Of a DNA stretch of 8,738 bases, positions 1 through 6,641 are shown one piece after another. A program made the translations under genes and the position numbers. The stretch is from Pseudomonadota bacterium (GTDB lineage Bacteria; Pseudomonadota; Alphaproteobacteria; Rhizobiales; Aestuariivirgaceae): positions 1-8,738 of the forward strand of contig JAEKFU010000471.1 in NCBI GenBank assembly GCA_016522385.1. The letters are read 5' to 3'. The notes beneath the pieces are model-generated. The model saw only the letters and a list, made by a program, of their open reading frames with translations. It did not search any database and was not told the DNA's origin. Every line of letters starts with the position of its first letter. Position 1 is the stretch's first letter.

Positions 1-5
1 GAGTA

Positions 6-167
6 AGGACATGCTGGCATATTCGACGACAAACACACCTGAAGATGGGCCAGTCCTGTTGAATTCCACCGGGAGGTGGCCCATTTCGCCTCTGGACGCA
101 ACATTGAACGGCATTAAGGGGGCGCCCTGCTCCGCCGTTCAATGCCAGCCAGAGTCTAAATCGGCCG
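6..167 (+). repeat. Diverged inverted copy of the hpnD-hpnE intergenic sequence (copy A)
   Basis: Seen directly: this stretch aligns without gaps to the reverse complement of 5492-5653. By hand count about 81 of 117 positions match over 6-122, and about 24 of 45 over 123-167. The first ~48 nt are best conserved (about 39/48), including the shared words aggacatgc, cgacgacaaa and cctgaaga. The match weakens towards 200 but appears to continue to a shared gcaggcc at 192-198, which in the other copy lies just before the hpnE start codon. The copy begins at or before the window edge, so its left limit is unknown. It lies upstream of hpnH in the same relative orientation that copy B has upstream of hpnE. 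Inference: an old segmental duplication rather than an insertion sequence, because no transposase or terminal repeats are visible. Confidence 0.75.
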
Positions 168-202
168 CGCCGGTAGCACACCCGCTTGTCCGCAGGCCAT
201 AG
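11..202 (+). CDS. Possible small ORF (63 aa) in copy A, or its decayed relic
   Basis: An ATG-started 63-codon frame runs through copy A and stops with TAG at 200-202. Its first 37 residues share about 20 identities with the 65-codon frame 5648-5451 in copy B, including the block PEDGP and isolated W, LD, TL and KG residues. I do not recognise a family and see no signal peptide or membrane segment. An AAGGA sits only one base before the ATG, too close for normal initiation. Protein identity in this frame is only slightly better than in the other two frames of the same alignment, so evidence for coding is weak. It may simply be an open frame inside duplicated non-coding DNA. Confidence 0.2.
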   Translation: MLAYSTTNTPEDGPVLLNSTGRWPISPLDATLNGIKGAPCSAVQCQPESKSAAPVAHPLVRRP

Positions 203-259
203 GGGTTGACCGGGCTATTCGGCAGGCTTAACGGTGGTGATATCACAGTGACGCGATAA
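203..259 (+). pseudogene. Possible relic of an hpnE N-terminus
   Basis: Directly after copy A, the frame 203-256 reads GLTGLFGRLNGGDITVTR and then stops at 257-259. This resembles the Rossmann-fold start of HpnE in this same window (residues 10-30: GLAGLS, RL, then GVDVVV), with the first nine codons missing and a few codons deleted between. At DNA level ttgaccgggctattcggc matches hpnE's ttgccggactatcggc with two single-base gaps. Because copy A corresponds to the sequence just upstream of hpnE, an hpnE relic is exactly what a larger duplication would leave here. The matched stretch is short and contains deletions, so chance similarity is not excluded. There is no start codon and no full domain, so it cannot be functional. 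Confidence 0.35.
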
Positions 260-273
260 ACATCTCCGGCTTC

Positions 274-281
274 AGGAAGGA
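274..281 (+). promoter_or_regulatory. Ribosome binding site of hpnH
   Basis: AGGAAGGA lies 7 nt before the GTG at 289. This purine-rich match to the 16S tail supports the GTG start over the internal ATG at codon 16, which has no such site. Confidence 0.7.
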
Positions 282-288
282 TTAGCAA

Positions 289-1422
289 GTGGCGGTACCG
301 TTCATCCAACAGCTACGCGTCGGCGCCTATATCATGAAACAGAAGTTGCGGGGCAATGATAAGTATCCGCTGGTCTTTATGCTGGAGCCACTGTTCCGCT
401 GCAACCTGGCCTGTCCGGGTTGCGGCAAGATCGACTACCCCAAACCGATCCTCGACCGGCGCCTTTCCCTCGAGCAATGCCTCGAATCCGTGGACGAATG
501 CGGCGCGCCTATCGTGTCTATACCCGGTGGTGAGCCGCTCATACACAAGGAAATTTCCGAGATCGTCAGAGGCATAATTGCCCGCAAGAAGTTCGTCTAC
601 CTGTGCACTAACGCGCTGCTCCTGAAGAAGAAGATGCATCTTTTCTCGCCATCGCCTTATCTGACGTTTTCGATCCATCTTGACGGCTTGGAAGAAGAGC
701 ATGACAAGGCCGTTGCCCAGCGTGGTGTTTTTGTCAAGGCCGTCGAAGCGATCAAACAGGCGGTCGCGCGCGGCTTTCGCGTAACGATCAATTGCACCTT
801 GTTTAACAATGCAATACCCGAGCATGTTGCGGATTTCTTTGACTATGTTTCCACTCTCGGTGTCGAAAGCATCACCATTTCGCCGGGATATGCCTATGAG
901 CGCGCGCCGGCGCAGGATCATTTCCTGTCCCGACAGCAGACCAAGAACATCTTTCGTGAGATATTCCGTCTGGGTCGTGACAGGGGCCGCGGTTGGCAGT
1001 TCAACCAATCCTCGCTCTACCTAGATTTCCTCGCCGGCAACCAGCAGTATGAGTGCACGCCCTGGGGCAACCCGACGCGCAATGTCTTCGGCTGGCAAAA
1101 ACCTTGTTATCTGGTCGGTGAAGGGTATGCCCGAACTTTCAAAGAGTTGATGGAAACCACAGACTGGGAAAGCTACGGTACCGGCAAGTATGAAAAGTGC
1201 GCCAATTGCATGGTCCACTGCGGTTATGAGCCAACCGCTGTTGCCGACACGGTGAGCCATCCCCTCAAAGCGCTCAAAATCTTCCTGCGCGGCGTTGATC
1301 TAGACGGTCCAATGGCGCCAGATATTGATTTATCCAGTCAGCGGCCGGCTGAGTTTGTTTTCGACGATCAGGTCAGCGACTTCATGAGTGAAGATCACCC
1401 GCCTCGCGAAGCTGCCGAATAG
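289..1422 (+). CDS. hpnH: Adenosylhopane synthase HpnH, radical SAM enzyme
   Basis: HpnH is the radical S-adenosylmethionine enzyme that joins an adenosyl group to hopene (diploptene), giving adenosylhopane, the first side-chain step of extended hopanoids. The 377-aa product has the radical SAM cysteine cluster CNLACPGC (C38, C42, C45), the GGEP SAM-binding motif at 80-83, and the family-typical C-terminal region with further cysteines at 256, 273, 304, 307 and 311 (the DUF3463-type segment of HpnH). It starts MAVPF like characterised HpnH proteins, using GTG with a good ribosome binding site. Length is normal and there are no internal defects. Unusually, it lies on the strand opposite the rest of the cluster and converges on hpnG with a 41-nt 3' overlap, so it needs its own promoter, which I could not place with confidence upstream. 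Family identification is very secure; the reaction is from established work on HpnH. Confidence 0.96.
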   Translation: MAVPFIQQLRVGAYIMKQKLRGNDKYPLVFMLEPLFRCNLACPGCGKIDYPKPILDRRLSLEQCLESVDECGAPIVSIPGGEPLIHKEISEIVRGIIARKKFVYLCTNALLLKKKMHLFSPSPYLTFSIHLDGLEEEHDKAVAQRGVFVKAVEAIKQAVARGFRVTINCTLFNNAIPEHVADFFDYVSTLGVESITISPGYAYERAPAQDHFLSRQQTKNIFREIFRLGRDRGRGWQFNQSSLYLDFLAGNQQYECTPWGNPTRNVFGWQKPCYLVGEGYARTFKELMETTDWESYGTGKYEKCANCMVHCGYEPTAVADTVSHPLKALKIFLRGVDLDGPMAPDIDLSSQRPAEFVFDDQVSDFMSEDHPPREAAE

Positions 1423-2134
1423 TGTTACCGCGCGCTTTGGGCAGGTAGAAATCAGGCAACGTCTTTCGACAGACCATGTCCAGGGAGTTTGTTGCTGCGC
1501 GCGTGTTCGCCGCCAGGCGCCGCAATTCGCCCAATTGACCAGGTTGCCGGATCAACGACCAAAAGATCCGCCACGGCTTGAGTTTACCGTTGTGATCGAC
1601 GGCATCTGCCGCCATTATCGGCAGGGTCTGCAGGGCGGGATCTGAGATTGCGCGGATCGCTATGAAAGGCACGCCAGCAGCTAGTGCAGTTTCACCGACA
1701 GCAAGACTTTCCATGTCAATCGCCACGGCGCCGGTCTTGTACCGCAACCGCGTCTTTTCGCTTGTCTTGGCGACGATTTCATCGACAGCGGCGAGAGGTG
1801 CTTCTATCACACTGACATCATCGCAGATTGTCTTGTAAAGCGCCCTGCGCCATTGGTCGTTGGTCGGCAATGAACCTTGCCGACCGGAACGAATCTCGCT
1901 CGCCAGCACTATTGTGCCTGCTTCGATGTTCTCATCAATACCGCCGGCAAACCCGAAACTGACCAGTCCGCTAACACGCCTATCGACGAGGCTCTTGGCG
2001 GCCTCTCGGGCAGCTGCAGCACCTGGTCCGAGACAAGCTATCTCAGGTTTCCAATCGAGCGGGCCGGCATGTTTACCGACCAGAGCGGCCTCGGCATGAA
2101 GCCCGGTGACGACACCAACACCTACATGCCCCAT
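1382..2134 (-). CDS. hpnG: Hopanoid nucleosidase/phosphorylase HpnG
   Basis: HpnG belongs to the purine nucleoside phosphorylase-like family. It acts on adenosylhopane, removing adenine to give a ribosylhopane intermediate for bacteriohopanetetrol synthesis. I chose the ATG at 2134, giving 250 aa beginning MGHVGVGVVTGLHAEA. A longer frame reaches 2272, but those extra 46 residues lie wholly inside the 3' end of shc in another frame and do not look like the family. Visible motifs are the phosphate/nucleoside-binding GFAGGID (61-67), the nucleoside-site DMES (140-143) and the ISD catalytic aspartate region (163-165). The start overlaps the shc stop by 13 nt, which suggests translational coupling, as there is no clear ribosome binding site. 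The 3' end overlaps hpnH on the other strand by 41 nt. A GTG slightly downstream could be an alternative start. Confidence 0.92.
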   Translation of the reverse strand: MGHVGVGVVTGLHAEAALVGKHAGPLDWKPEIACLGPGAAAAREAAKSLVDRRVSGLVSFGFAGGIDENIEAGTIVLASEIRSGRQGSLPTNDQWRRALYKTICDDVSVIEAPLAAVDEIVAKTSEKTRLRYKTGAVAIDMESLAVGETALAAGVPFIAIRAISDPALQTLPIMAADAVDHNGKLKPWRIFWSLIRQPGQLGELRRLAANTRAATNSLDMVCRKTLPDFYLPKARGNTIRQLREAGDLHS

Positions 2135-4104
2135 GGGACTTGGCGGGAGTTGCCGCGCATCAAATTGGCATACCGACCTAGCGCCCAGGTCGGAAAGTAG
2201 GAGGAATAGCCGTGGTATCGCAGGTAAAAAACCCGCGGGAATCCGACGGCTGTGAACCATGGCTCTTGCCAAACGCCACCGTCTCTTGGTGCGTCGATCA
2301 AATTCTGCACACCCCGGGCGACGGCCGGATCTTCGGCTTCGCCCGCTGCCATGAGGCTCAATAGGGCCCAGGAGGTCTGGGATGGCGTTGACGCCTTACA
2401 TTCATAACGCCGCTCCTGCCAGTAAGTCGCGCCGTCTTCTCCCCAACCACCATCTTCGCGCTGGCGGCGCTTGAGCCAATCGACCGCCTTGCGGACATAA
2501 GTTGCCTGCATATCTTCACCGACCACATTGAGCGCGCTAAGTGCGGACCACGTGCCATAGATATAGTTGGTGCCCCAGCGGCCATACCAGGAGCCGTCAC
2601 TTTCCTGCTCGCTCTTGATGAATTTGATTCCGCGTTCAATCACCTGACGACTTTTGGGGAATCCCAGCTGACCCAGAAACGACAGACAGCGCGCAGTGAC
2701 ATCAACTGTCGGCGGATCCAGCAGCGCGCCATGATCGGCAAACGGAATCGAGTTCAGCACATCGGCATTATTATCGATGTCAAAAGCGCCCCAGCCGCCG
2801 TTCGAGCTTTGCATGCCTTCGATCCACAGGGCGGCCCTGTCAACCTGTTCGCGGTAGCGCTCGGGGTCGACTCGGTGCAGCAGCGCGCCTACGGCTGCGG
2901 TGTCATCAACATCGGGATAGTAATCGTTGTTGTACTGGAACGCCCAGCCGCCCGGTTCTAGGTTGGGCGCCCTTACGGCGTAGTCACCTTTCACCTTGGT
3001 AATTTGTTTGTCGGCCAGCCAGTCACAGGCGGCGATGAGCTTTTCATCGCTCTCCTCGACGCCAGCCTCCAGCAAGGCATGGCCGGCGAGTGCGGTGTCC
3101 CAAATCGGCGACACACAAGGCTGGCAGTAGAACGACCGTCCGTCCCTTGTATCACTGGACTCGACAAGCAAATTTCGCACGGCCTGGCGTGCTGTCGTGA
3201 ACTCTTCGCCATCTCGCGAGTAGCCGAGCGTGTCGAGTGCCATGATGGCGTTGACCATTGCGGGAAATATGGCGCCAAGTCCGTCTTTGCCGTTAAGGCG
3301 TGGTGTAATGAACTCGACCGCTCTTTGGATAGCCAGCGCACGCCATCGCAAACGAGGGAATACACGTGTCTCCAATGGTCTCAGAAACCGGTCGAGCACC
3401 AGGAAAAACTCACCCCAAGGCGAGCCAGTCGGATTGACCAGCCAATTGTTGATCTCCAATGGAGGGGTTGCGAACAATTCCTGGCAATTGACTTTATTGG
3501 GATTCTTGGCGACCGGCTTCAATGCTGCAAGTATCAGCAGCGGCGCGATTACTGTGCGCGACCAATAGGCGAACTTCCACATGTTGACCGGAAACCATTT
3601 CGGCATCAGGATCAGTTCGGTCGGCATGACCGGCACGGCATCCCAGGGAACCTGGGCAAAAAATGCTAGCGTATATCGGGTAAACACGTTTGCGTTTTCG
3701 GCGCCGCCGTTCGCAAGGATTGCTTCGCGGGCACGCGCCATGTGCGGTGCGTCAGGATCGTCCCCAATCATCTTGAGAGCGTAGTATGCCTTTACGGATG
3801 CTGAGATGTTGAATCCGCCATCATGGAACAAAGGCCAACCGCCGTGACGCTCGGATTGCAGGGAACGGATATGTGCCGCCAACCGATGCTCGACTTCGGG
3901 CTCGGGCTCGCCGAGAAAGTGATTCAGGAAGATGTACTCTGACGGGATAGTCGCATCTGCTTCCAGCTCGAATACGATATGCCCGTCTGCCTGCTGTAGC
4001 GCCAAAAGATGGTCAGCTGCATTCGCCGCCGTTTCGCTGGCCTCGACGGCCAATCGGCCTGGAGAACCGCTGCCTGGAAGCAACGTATGTATCTGTGCGG
4101 TCAT
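2122..4104 (-). CDS. shc: Squalene-hopene cyclase (HpnF)
   Basis: This enzyme cyclises squalene to hopene and hopanol at the cytoplasmic membrane, the defining step of hopanoid synthesis. The 660-aa protein is normal length for the family. The catalytic DxDDTA motif is intact at 398-403 (D398, D400, D401); the family uses this aspartate cluster to protonate squalene. Repeated QW motifs that brace the alpha/alpha barrels are visible, for example Q432-W438, Q500-W506 and Q548-W554, with further degenerate ones nearer the N-terminus. The ATG at 4104 begins MTAQIHTLL; the Shine-Dalgarno site is poor. It lies 93 nt downstream of hpnE, a wider gap than expected inside a compact operon, and its end overlaps hpnG by 13 nt. 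Family and catalytic competence are very secure from motifs. It must be fed by the squalene-forming genes upstream. Confidence 0.97.
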   Translation of the reverse strand: MTAQIHTLLPGSGSPGRLAVEASETAANAADHLLALQQADGHIVFELEADATIPSEYIFLNHFLGEPEPEVEHRLAAHIRSLQSERHGGWPLFHDGGFNISASVKAYYALKMIGDDPDAPHMARAREAILANGGAENANVFTRYTLAFFAQVPWDAVPVMPTELILMPKWFPVNMWKFAYWSRTVIAPLLILAALKPVAKNPNKVNCQELFATPPLEINNWLVNPTGSPWGEFFLVLDRFLRPLETRVFPRLRWRALAIQRAVEFITPRLNGKDGLGAIFPAMVNAIMALDTLGYSRDGEEFTTARQAVRNLLVESSDTRDGRSFYCQPCVSPIWDTALAGHALLEAGVEESDEKLIAACDWLADKQITKVKGDYAVRAPNLEPGGWAFQYNNDYYPDVDDTAAVGALLHRVDPERYREQVDRAALWIEGMQSSNGGWGAFDIDNNADVLNSIPFADHGALLDPPTVDVTARCLSFLGQLGFPKSRQVIERGIKFIKSEQESDGSWYGRWGTNYIYGTWSALSALNVVGEDMQATYVRKAVDWLKRRQREDGGWGEDGATYWQERRYECKASTPSQTSWALLSLMAAGEAEDPAVARGVQNLIDAPRDGGVWQEPWFTAVGFPRVFYLRYHGYSSYFPTWALGRYANLMRGNSRQVPWGM

Positions 4105-4197
4105 ACGGCGGTCTATCCGATGAAATCGTGCAGAAATTGCGGCGGTTCAGTGAGTTATGAAAGCCTCACGCTACGAGTGCACAATCAATTGAGAGTG

Positions 4198-5454
4198 TCA
4201 AGAAATCCCCTTCAGAAGGGTGTCAGACGCCACTTCGCCTGATCGAACCGCCCCTTCAATTGTCGCCGGCAGGCCGGTGTCTGTCCAGTCACCAGCAAGC
4301 ACGAGGTTCTTTGTACTCGTGACACATGCCGGTCGGCGCGACAATTGCTCAGGTGTCGCAACGAATGTTGCCCGCCTTTCCTTGATTATGCGCACTTTTG
4401 GCAGCGGGTGGCCCGGCATGTCCAGTGCCTGACTGACCTCGCCCCAGATTGTATCGGCAATGTGCTCATTGGCTTGCCGAGCCAGGTCATACGCTGCGCT
4501 GACTGTTACCGATACAACGTCGTCACGCACGAATATCCAATGAGATACCGCGCCAACCATGCCGAGCAGCGGCGATCTCATGACCTGCTTGCCGCAGTCA
4601 GGCACGCGAAAATGGATATTGACGATTGGCGCAAACTTTTGCGGTGCTTGCGTGTCGTCGATGAGTTCGGCGGCCGACCAGGGGGGAACAGCCAGGACGA
4701 CGCCATCGCCAGGTCCAACAGGCTCGTCCCCGTTGCCTGTCGTAAGTGAAATGATGCGATGGTTGTTGGAACGCAACATGCTTACCCGATCGTTAAATCG
4801 GATCTCGGCGCCGTGGCGCTCCAGCCATGTGGAGGATGGATCGGCAAACGTATCCGAAAGCCCTTTTTTTGCGATCAACGGTCTGGACGATGCGGCACCC
4901 TTTGCCAGGGTTTCGCGGATCACCGGCATTAGCAGTCGCGCCACTGCCTGATCGGCCGGTGTGTTGAGCACAGCTACGGCAAACGGCTCCCAGAACCGGC
5001 GATAAATTTGTCCCTGTCCGGCGAACAGATTGGCGACCGATCGATCCCCGGCGGTCAGCAGTTTCAAACCCTTGACATAATCTCCCATGGTTGTCCCCCG
5101 AACTCTGCGGTCCTTGTACAACACCCACAGCGGCACCGGTCCGCGCGTCAGGTCGACGCTCCATCGGTCCGATGTCTCAAGGTCGAAGAAATCGAAGCGT
5201 GCACCGGATGGTCCGGTCAAACGGTCACTGGCATTGACGAGCGATAGAAAGTTCAGTACCGAACGATTGCCGGACAACAGCAGATGATTGCCGTTGTCGA
5301 TTACCTCATCGAGTACCGCATCGTGAAATGACCGAGCTCGGCCACCGGCATGGGCGGCTTGTTCATGGACGACGACGTCCACACCAGCCTGCACCAAACG
5401 AACAGCAGCCGATAGTCCGGCAAGTCCGGCGCCGATGACATGAACCTTGCTCAT
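4198..5454 (-). CDS. hpnE: Hydroxysqualene dehydroxylase HpnE (FAD-dependent)
   Basis: HpnE is the flavoprotein of the three-enzyme HpnC/D/E route to squalene; it reduces hydroxysqualene to squalene. The 418-aa protein opens with MSKVHVIGAGLAGLSAAVRL, the FAD-binding Rossmann glycine motif (G8, G10, G13), followed by an acidic residue ending beta-2 (E31) and a GGR motif (37-39). The C-terminal flavin motif is present as AGDW (387-390) and ATIEGAVRSG (397-406). I chose the ATG at 5454 because the glycine motif then sits at the usual place near the N-terminus. The frame stays open upstream to a GTG at 5583, but that 43-residue extension lies in the repeat copy B and does not resemble HpnE. The start codon forms an ATGA overlap with the stop of a 65-codon frame. 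Normal family length, no defects. Confidence 0.94.
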   Translation of the reverse strand: MSKVHVIGAGLAGLSAAVRLVQAGVDVVVHEQAAHAGGRARSFHDAVLDEVIDNGNHLLLSGNRSVLNFLSLVNASDRLTGPSGARFDFFDLETSDRWSVDLTRGPVPLWVLYKDRRVRGTTMGDYVKGLKLLTAGDRSVANLFAGQGQIYRRFWEPFAVAVLNTPADQAVARLLMPVIRETLAKGAASSRPLIAKKGLSDTFADPSSTWLERHGAEIRFNDRVSMLRSNNHRIISLTTGNGDEPVGPGDGVVLAVPPWSAAELIDDTQAPQKFAPIVNIHFRVPDCGKQVMRSPLLGMVGAVSHWIFVRDDVVSVTVSAAYDLARQANEHIADTIWGEVSQALDMPGHPLPKVRIIKERRATFVATPEQLSRRPACVTSTKNLVLAGDWTDTGLPATIEGAVRSGEVASDTLLKGIS

Positions 5455-5648
5455 CGGGGCCTGCTGAGGTGCAGGATTGCGGTGCTGGCGTAGTCCATTT
5501 GCCTGCTGGTTAGCTTTGAGTTGCGCGGGAGGATAGTCCCCTTCAAGCCACTCAAAGTGAAGTCCAGGCGCGAAAACTGCCACAATCTCGTAGGTTCTGA
5601 CACTATTGGCCCGTCTTCAGGCTCTTTTGTCGTCGGGTATGCCTGCAT
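5451..5648 (-). CDS. Possible small ORF (65 aa) upstream of and coupled to hpnE
   Basis: An ATG-started 65-codon frame fills most of the gap between hpnD and hpnE. Its TGA overlaps the hpnE ATG as ATGA, the classic arrangement for translational coupling. It has a counterpart of 63 codons in copy A (11-202), with about 20 of the first 37 residues identical. I recognise no family, signal peptide or membrane helix. Against it: AAGGA is only one base from the ATG, a poor initiation context, and conservation is not clearly better in this frame than in the others. It could be a short leader gene regulating hpnE translation, or a chance open frame in relic DNA. Confidence 0.3.
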   Translation of the reverse strand: MQAYPTTKEPEDGPIVSEPTRLWQFSRLDFTLSGLKGTILPRNSKLTSRQMDYASTAILHLSRPR

Positions 5649-5653
5649 GTCCT
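5492..5653 (-). repeat. Copy B of the inverted repeat, between hpnD and hpnE
   Basis: This is the intergenic partner of the left-edge repeat, with position p here matching about 5659 minus p there. The two copies are inverted relative to each other and enclose about 5.3 kb holding hpnH, hpnG, shc and hpnE. Both lie immediately upstream of a hopanoid gene in the reading direction (hpnE here, hpnH for copy A). About 69% identity over 117 ungapped positions is far above chance for unrelated DNA. The pair is too diverged to look like a recent or active mobile element. Confidence 0.75.
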
Positions 5654-5742
5654 TCTTTCTTCCACGCCTGAAGCTGAGCCAATTCTGTCAAACCAGCACT
5701 CCAAGCCTGAGCCTCATCAAGCTCCGCCCTAAAGGATACCAT
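5617..5742 (-). CDS. Possible 41-aa ORF overlapping the end of hpnD
   Basis: An ATG at 5742, inside the last codons of hpnD and 14 nt from its final base, opens a 41-codon frame ending with TGA at 5619-5617. The sequence is hydrophilic, rich in Ala, Glu, Leu and Gln with three Trp or Phe residues, and looks like a short amphipathic helix (SAGLTELAQLQAWKKEG in the middle). I do not recognise it. It overlaps the 65-codon frame in a different phase, so both are unlikely to be real. The last 12 codons align with copy A, where an in-frame TAA interrupts just upstream. Stop-to-start overlap would allow coupled translation, but no independent evidence supports a product. Confidence 0.2.
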   Translation of the reverse strand: MVSFRAELDEAQAWSAGLTELAQLQAWKKEGHAGIPDDKRA

Positions 5743-6619
5743 GTCGCAGTGCAATCAGGATCTTTTCGGCTTTGCCCACCAACCGCTTGCTTGCCTTTGG
5801 GTTCACCAAGTCCGCATCGTTCATTGCAATCATGCGCTGTAGGTTGCGCCGATAAACTTCCAGCATGATGCGTGCGGGGCGCATCTTGCGGCGGTCGCAG
5901 TGCTTAAGCGCGCTTTCTGCATTGGCGAATGCCCGCTCTGCGTGGTTGGACATCTCGCGCCACAGTTCAACATAGCCCGGCTGTGCCATGACTGTTGCTG
6001 CATCATGATAATCGATCTTGTGCTTCTTTAGCAGTTCGCGCGGCAGATAGAGGCGTCCGATGACCGCATCCTCAGCGACGTCGCGCAAAATGTTGGTCAG
6101 TTGCAGAGCGCGCCCAAGATGCTTGGCGACCAGCCTGCCCGCGTCGCCGGGTTCGCCGAATATGCACACACAAAGCCGCCCGACCGCTGAAGCAACCCGG
6201 TCGCAGTACAGGTCAAGCTGCCGCCAGTCAGGCGCAATGATTGGCCCGTCCGCATCCATTTGCATGCCGTCGATGATTGCCAGAAAGTCCTCGCGACGCA
6301 GGCCGTATGTCCGTACCGGTCCGGACAATGCCCGGCAGATCACGTTGCTGGCACTGCCGGCAAAAAGCGCGTCGATATCGTTGCGCCACTTGAGCAGATC
6401 GGCATCGCGTTCTTGGGCAGAAATGTTTTGGTCATCGGCAATGTCGTCTAAGGCGCGGCAAAAGGCATAAACGGCGAAAATTGCTTCCCGCCGGGACCGC
6501 TCCAGAATCCGCATCGCGCCATAGAACGACGTGCTGGCTGCGCGGACCTGCCGGGTTATCTCCGCTCGGTCGTCTGCGCCCAGATGCGGTTCAACGCTCG
6601 TCGCAGCAGGGCTCGACAT
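5729..6619 (-). CDS. hpnD: Presqualene diphosphate synthase HpnD
   Basis: HpnD condenses two farnesyl diphosphate molecules to presqualene diphosphate, the first committed step to squalene. The 296-aa protein is an all-helical trans-prenyltransferase of the squalene/phytoene synthase family. Both Mg-diphosphate-binding aspartate motifs are present: DDIAD at 58-62 and NILRDVAED at 176-184. The SFYGAMRIL segment (31-39) and the C-terminal LIALRHGIL are typical of HpnD rather than HpnC. The ATG at 6619 has a GGAGGG 11 nt upstream. It follows dxs by 22 nt, so the two are almost certainly cotranscribed. The usual partner gene hpnC is not beside it. Phytoene synthase is an alternative family member, but the HpnD-like ends and the hopanoid context argue strongly against that. 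Confidence 0.93.
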   Translation of the reverse strand: MSSPAATSVEPHLGADDRAEITRQVRAASTSFYGAMRILERSRREAIFAVYAFCRALDDIADDQNISAQERDADLLKWRNDIDALFAGSASNVICRALSGPVRTYGLRREDFLAIIDGMQMDADGPIIAPDWRQLDLYCDRVASAVGRLCVCIFGEPGDAGRLVAKHLGRALQLTNILRDVAEDAVIGRLYLPRELLKKHKIDYHDAATVMAQPGYVELWREMSNHAERAFANAESALKHCDRRKMRPARIMLEVYRRNLQRMIAMNDADLVNPKASKRLVGKAEKILIALRHGIL

Positions 6620-6630
6620 TCTAAAAATTC

Positions 6631-6636
6631 CCCTCC
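6631..6636 (-). promoter_or_regulatory. Ribosome binding site of hpnD
   Basis: GGAGGG on the minus strand, within the 22-nt dxs-hpnD gap and 11 nt before the ATG at 6619. Spacing is slightly long but the match is strong, and it supports the chosen hpnD start. Confidence 0.55.
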
Positions 6637-6641
6637 GGCCC

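Noticed and set aside
45..84. Perfect 8-bp inverted repeat (atgggcca at 45-52, tggcccat at 77-84) that could form a hairpin in copy A.
   Set aside because: The arms are not kept in copy B, where only the cca/tgg core pairs, so it is not a conserved feature of the repeat. There is no T-run for a terminator.
206..234. TTGACC and TAACGG with 17-nt spacing as an hpnH promoter.
   Set aside because: The -10 match is poor, and the TTGACC falls in the GL-x-GL codons of the apparent hpnE relic, so it may be coincidence.
313..1008. 231-codon open frame antisense to hpnH.
   Set aside because: It is a shadow of the well-supported hpnH gene, has no recognisable domain and no ribosome binding site seen.
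2135..2272. 46-residue N-terminal extension of HpnG.
   Set aside because: It is completely inside the shc coding region and does not resemble HpnG; the ATG at 2134 gives the normal family start and length.
3004..3669. 221-codon open frame antisense to shc.
   Set aside because: It lies entirely within the intact cyclase gene and resembles no family; long antisense frames are common in G+C-rich coding DNA.
4173..4201. Perfect TTGACA on the minus strand overlapping the hpnE stop, as an internal promoter for shc.
   Set aside because: No acceptable -10 element occurs at 16-19 nt spacing (ACTCGT or similar). A single hexamer is not enough.
5455..5583. 43-residue N-terminal extension of HpnE from a GTG.
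   Set aside because: It would push the FAD glycine motif far from the N-terminus and is made of the repeat copy B sequence.
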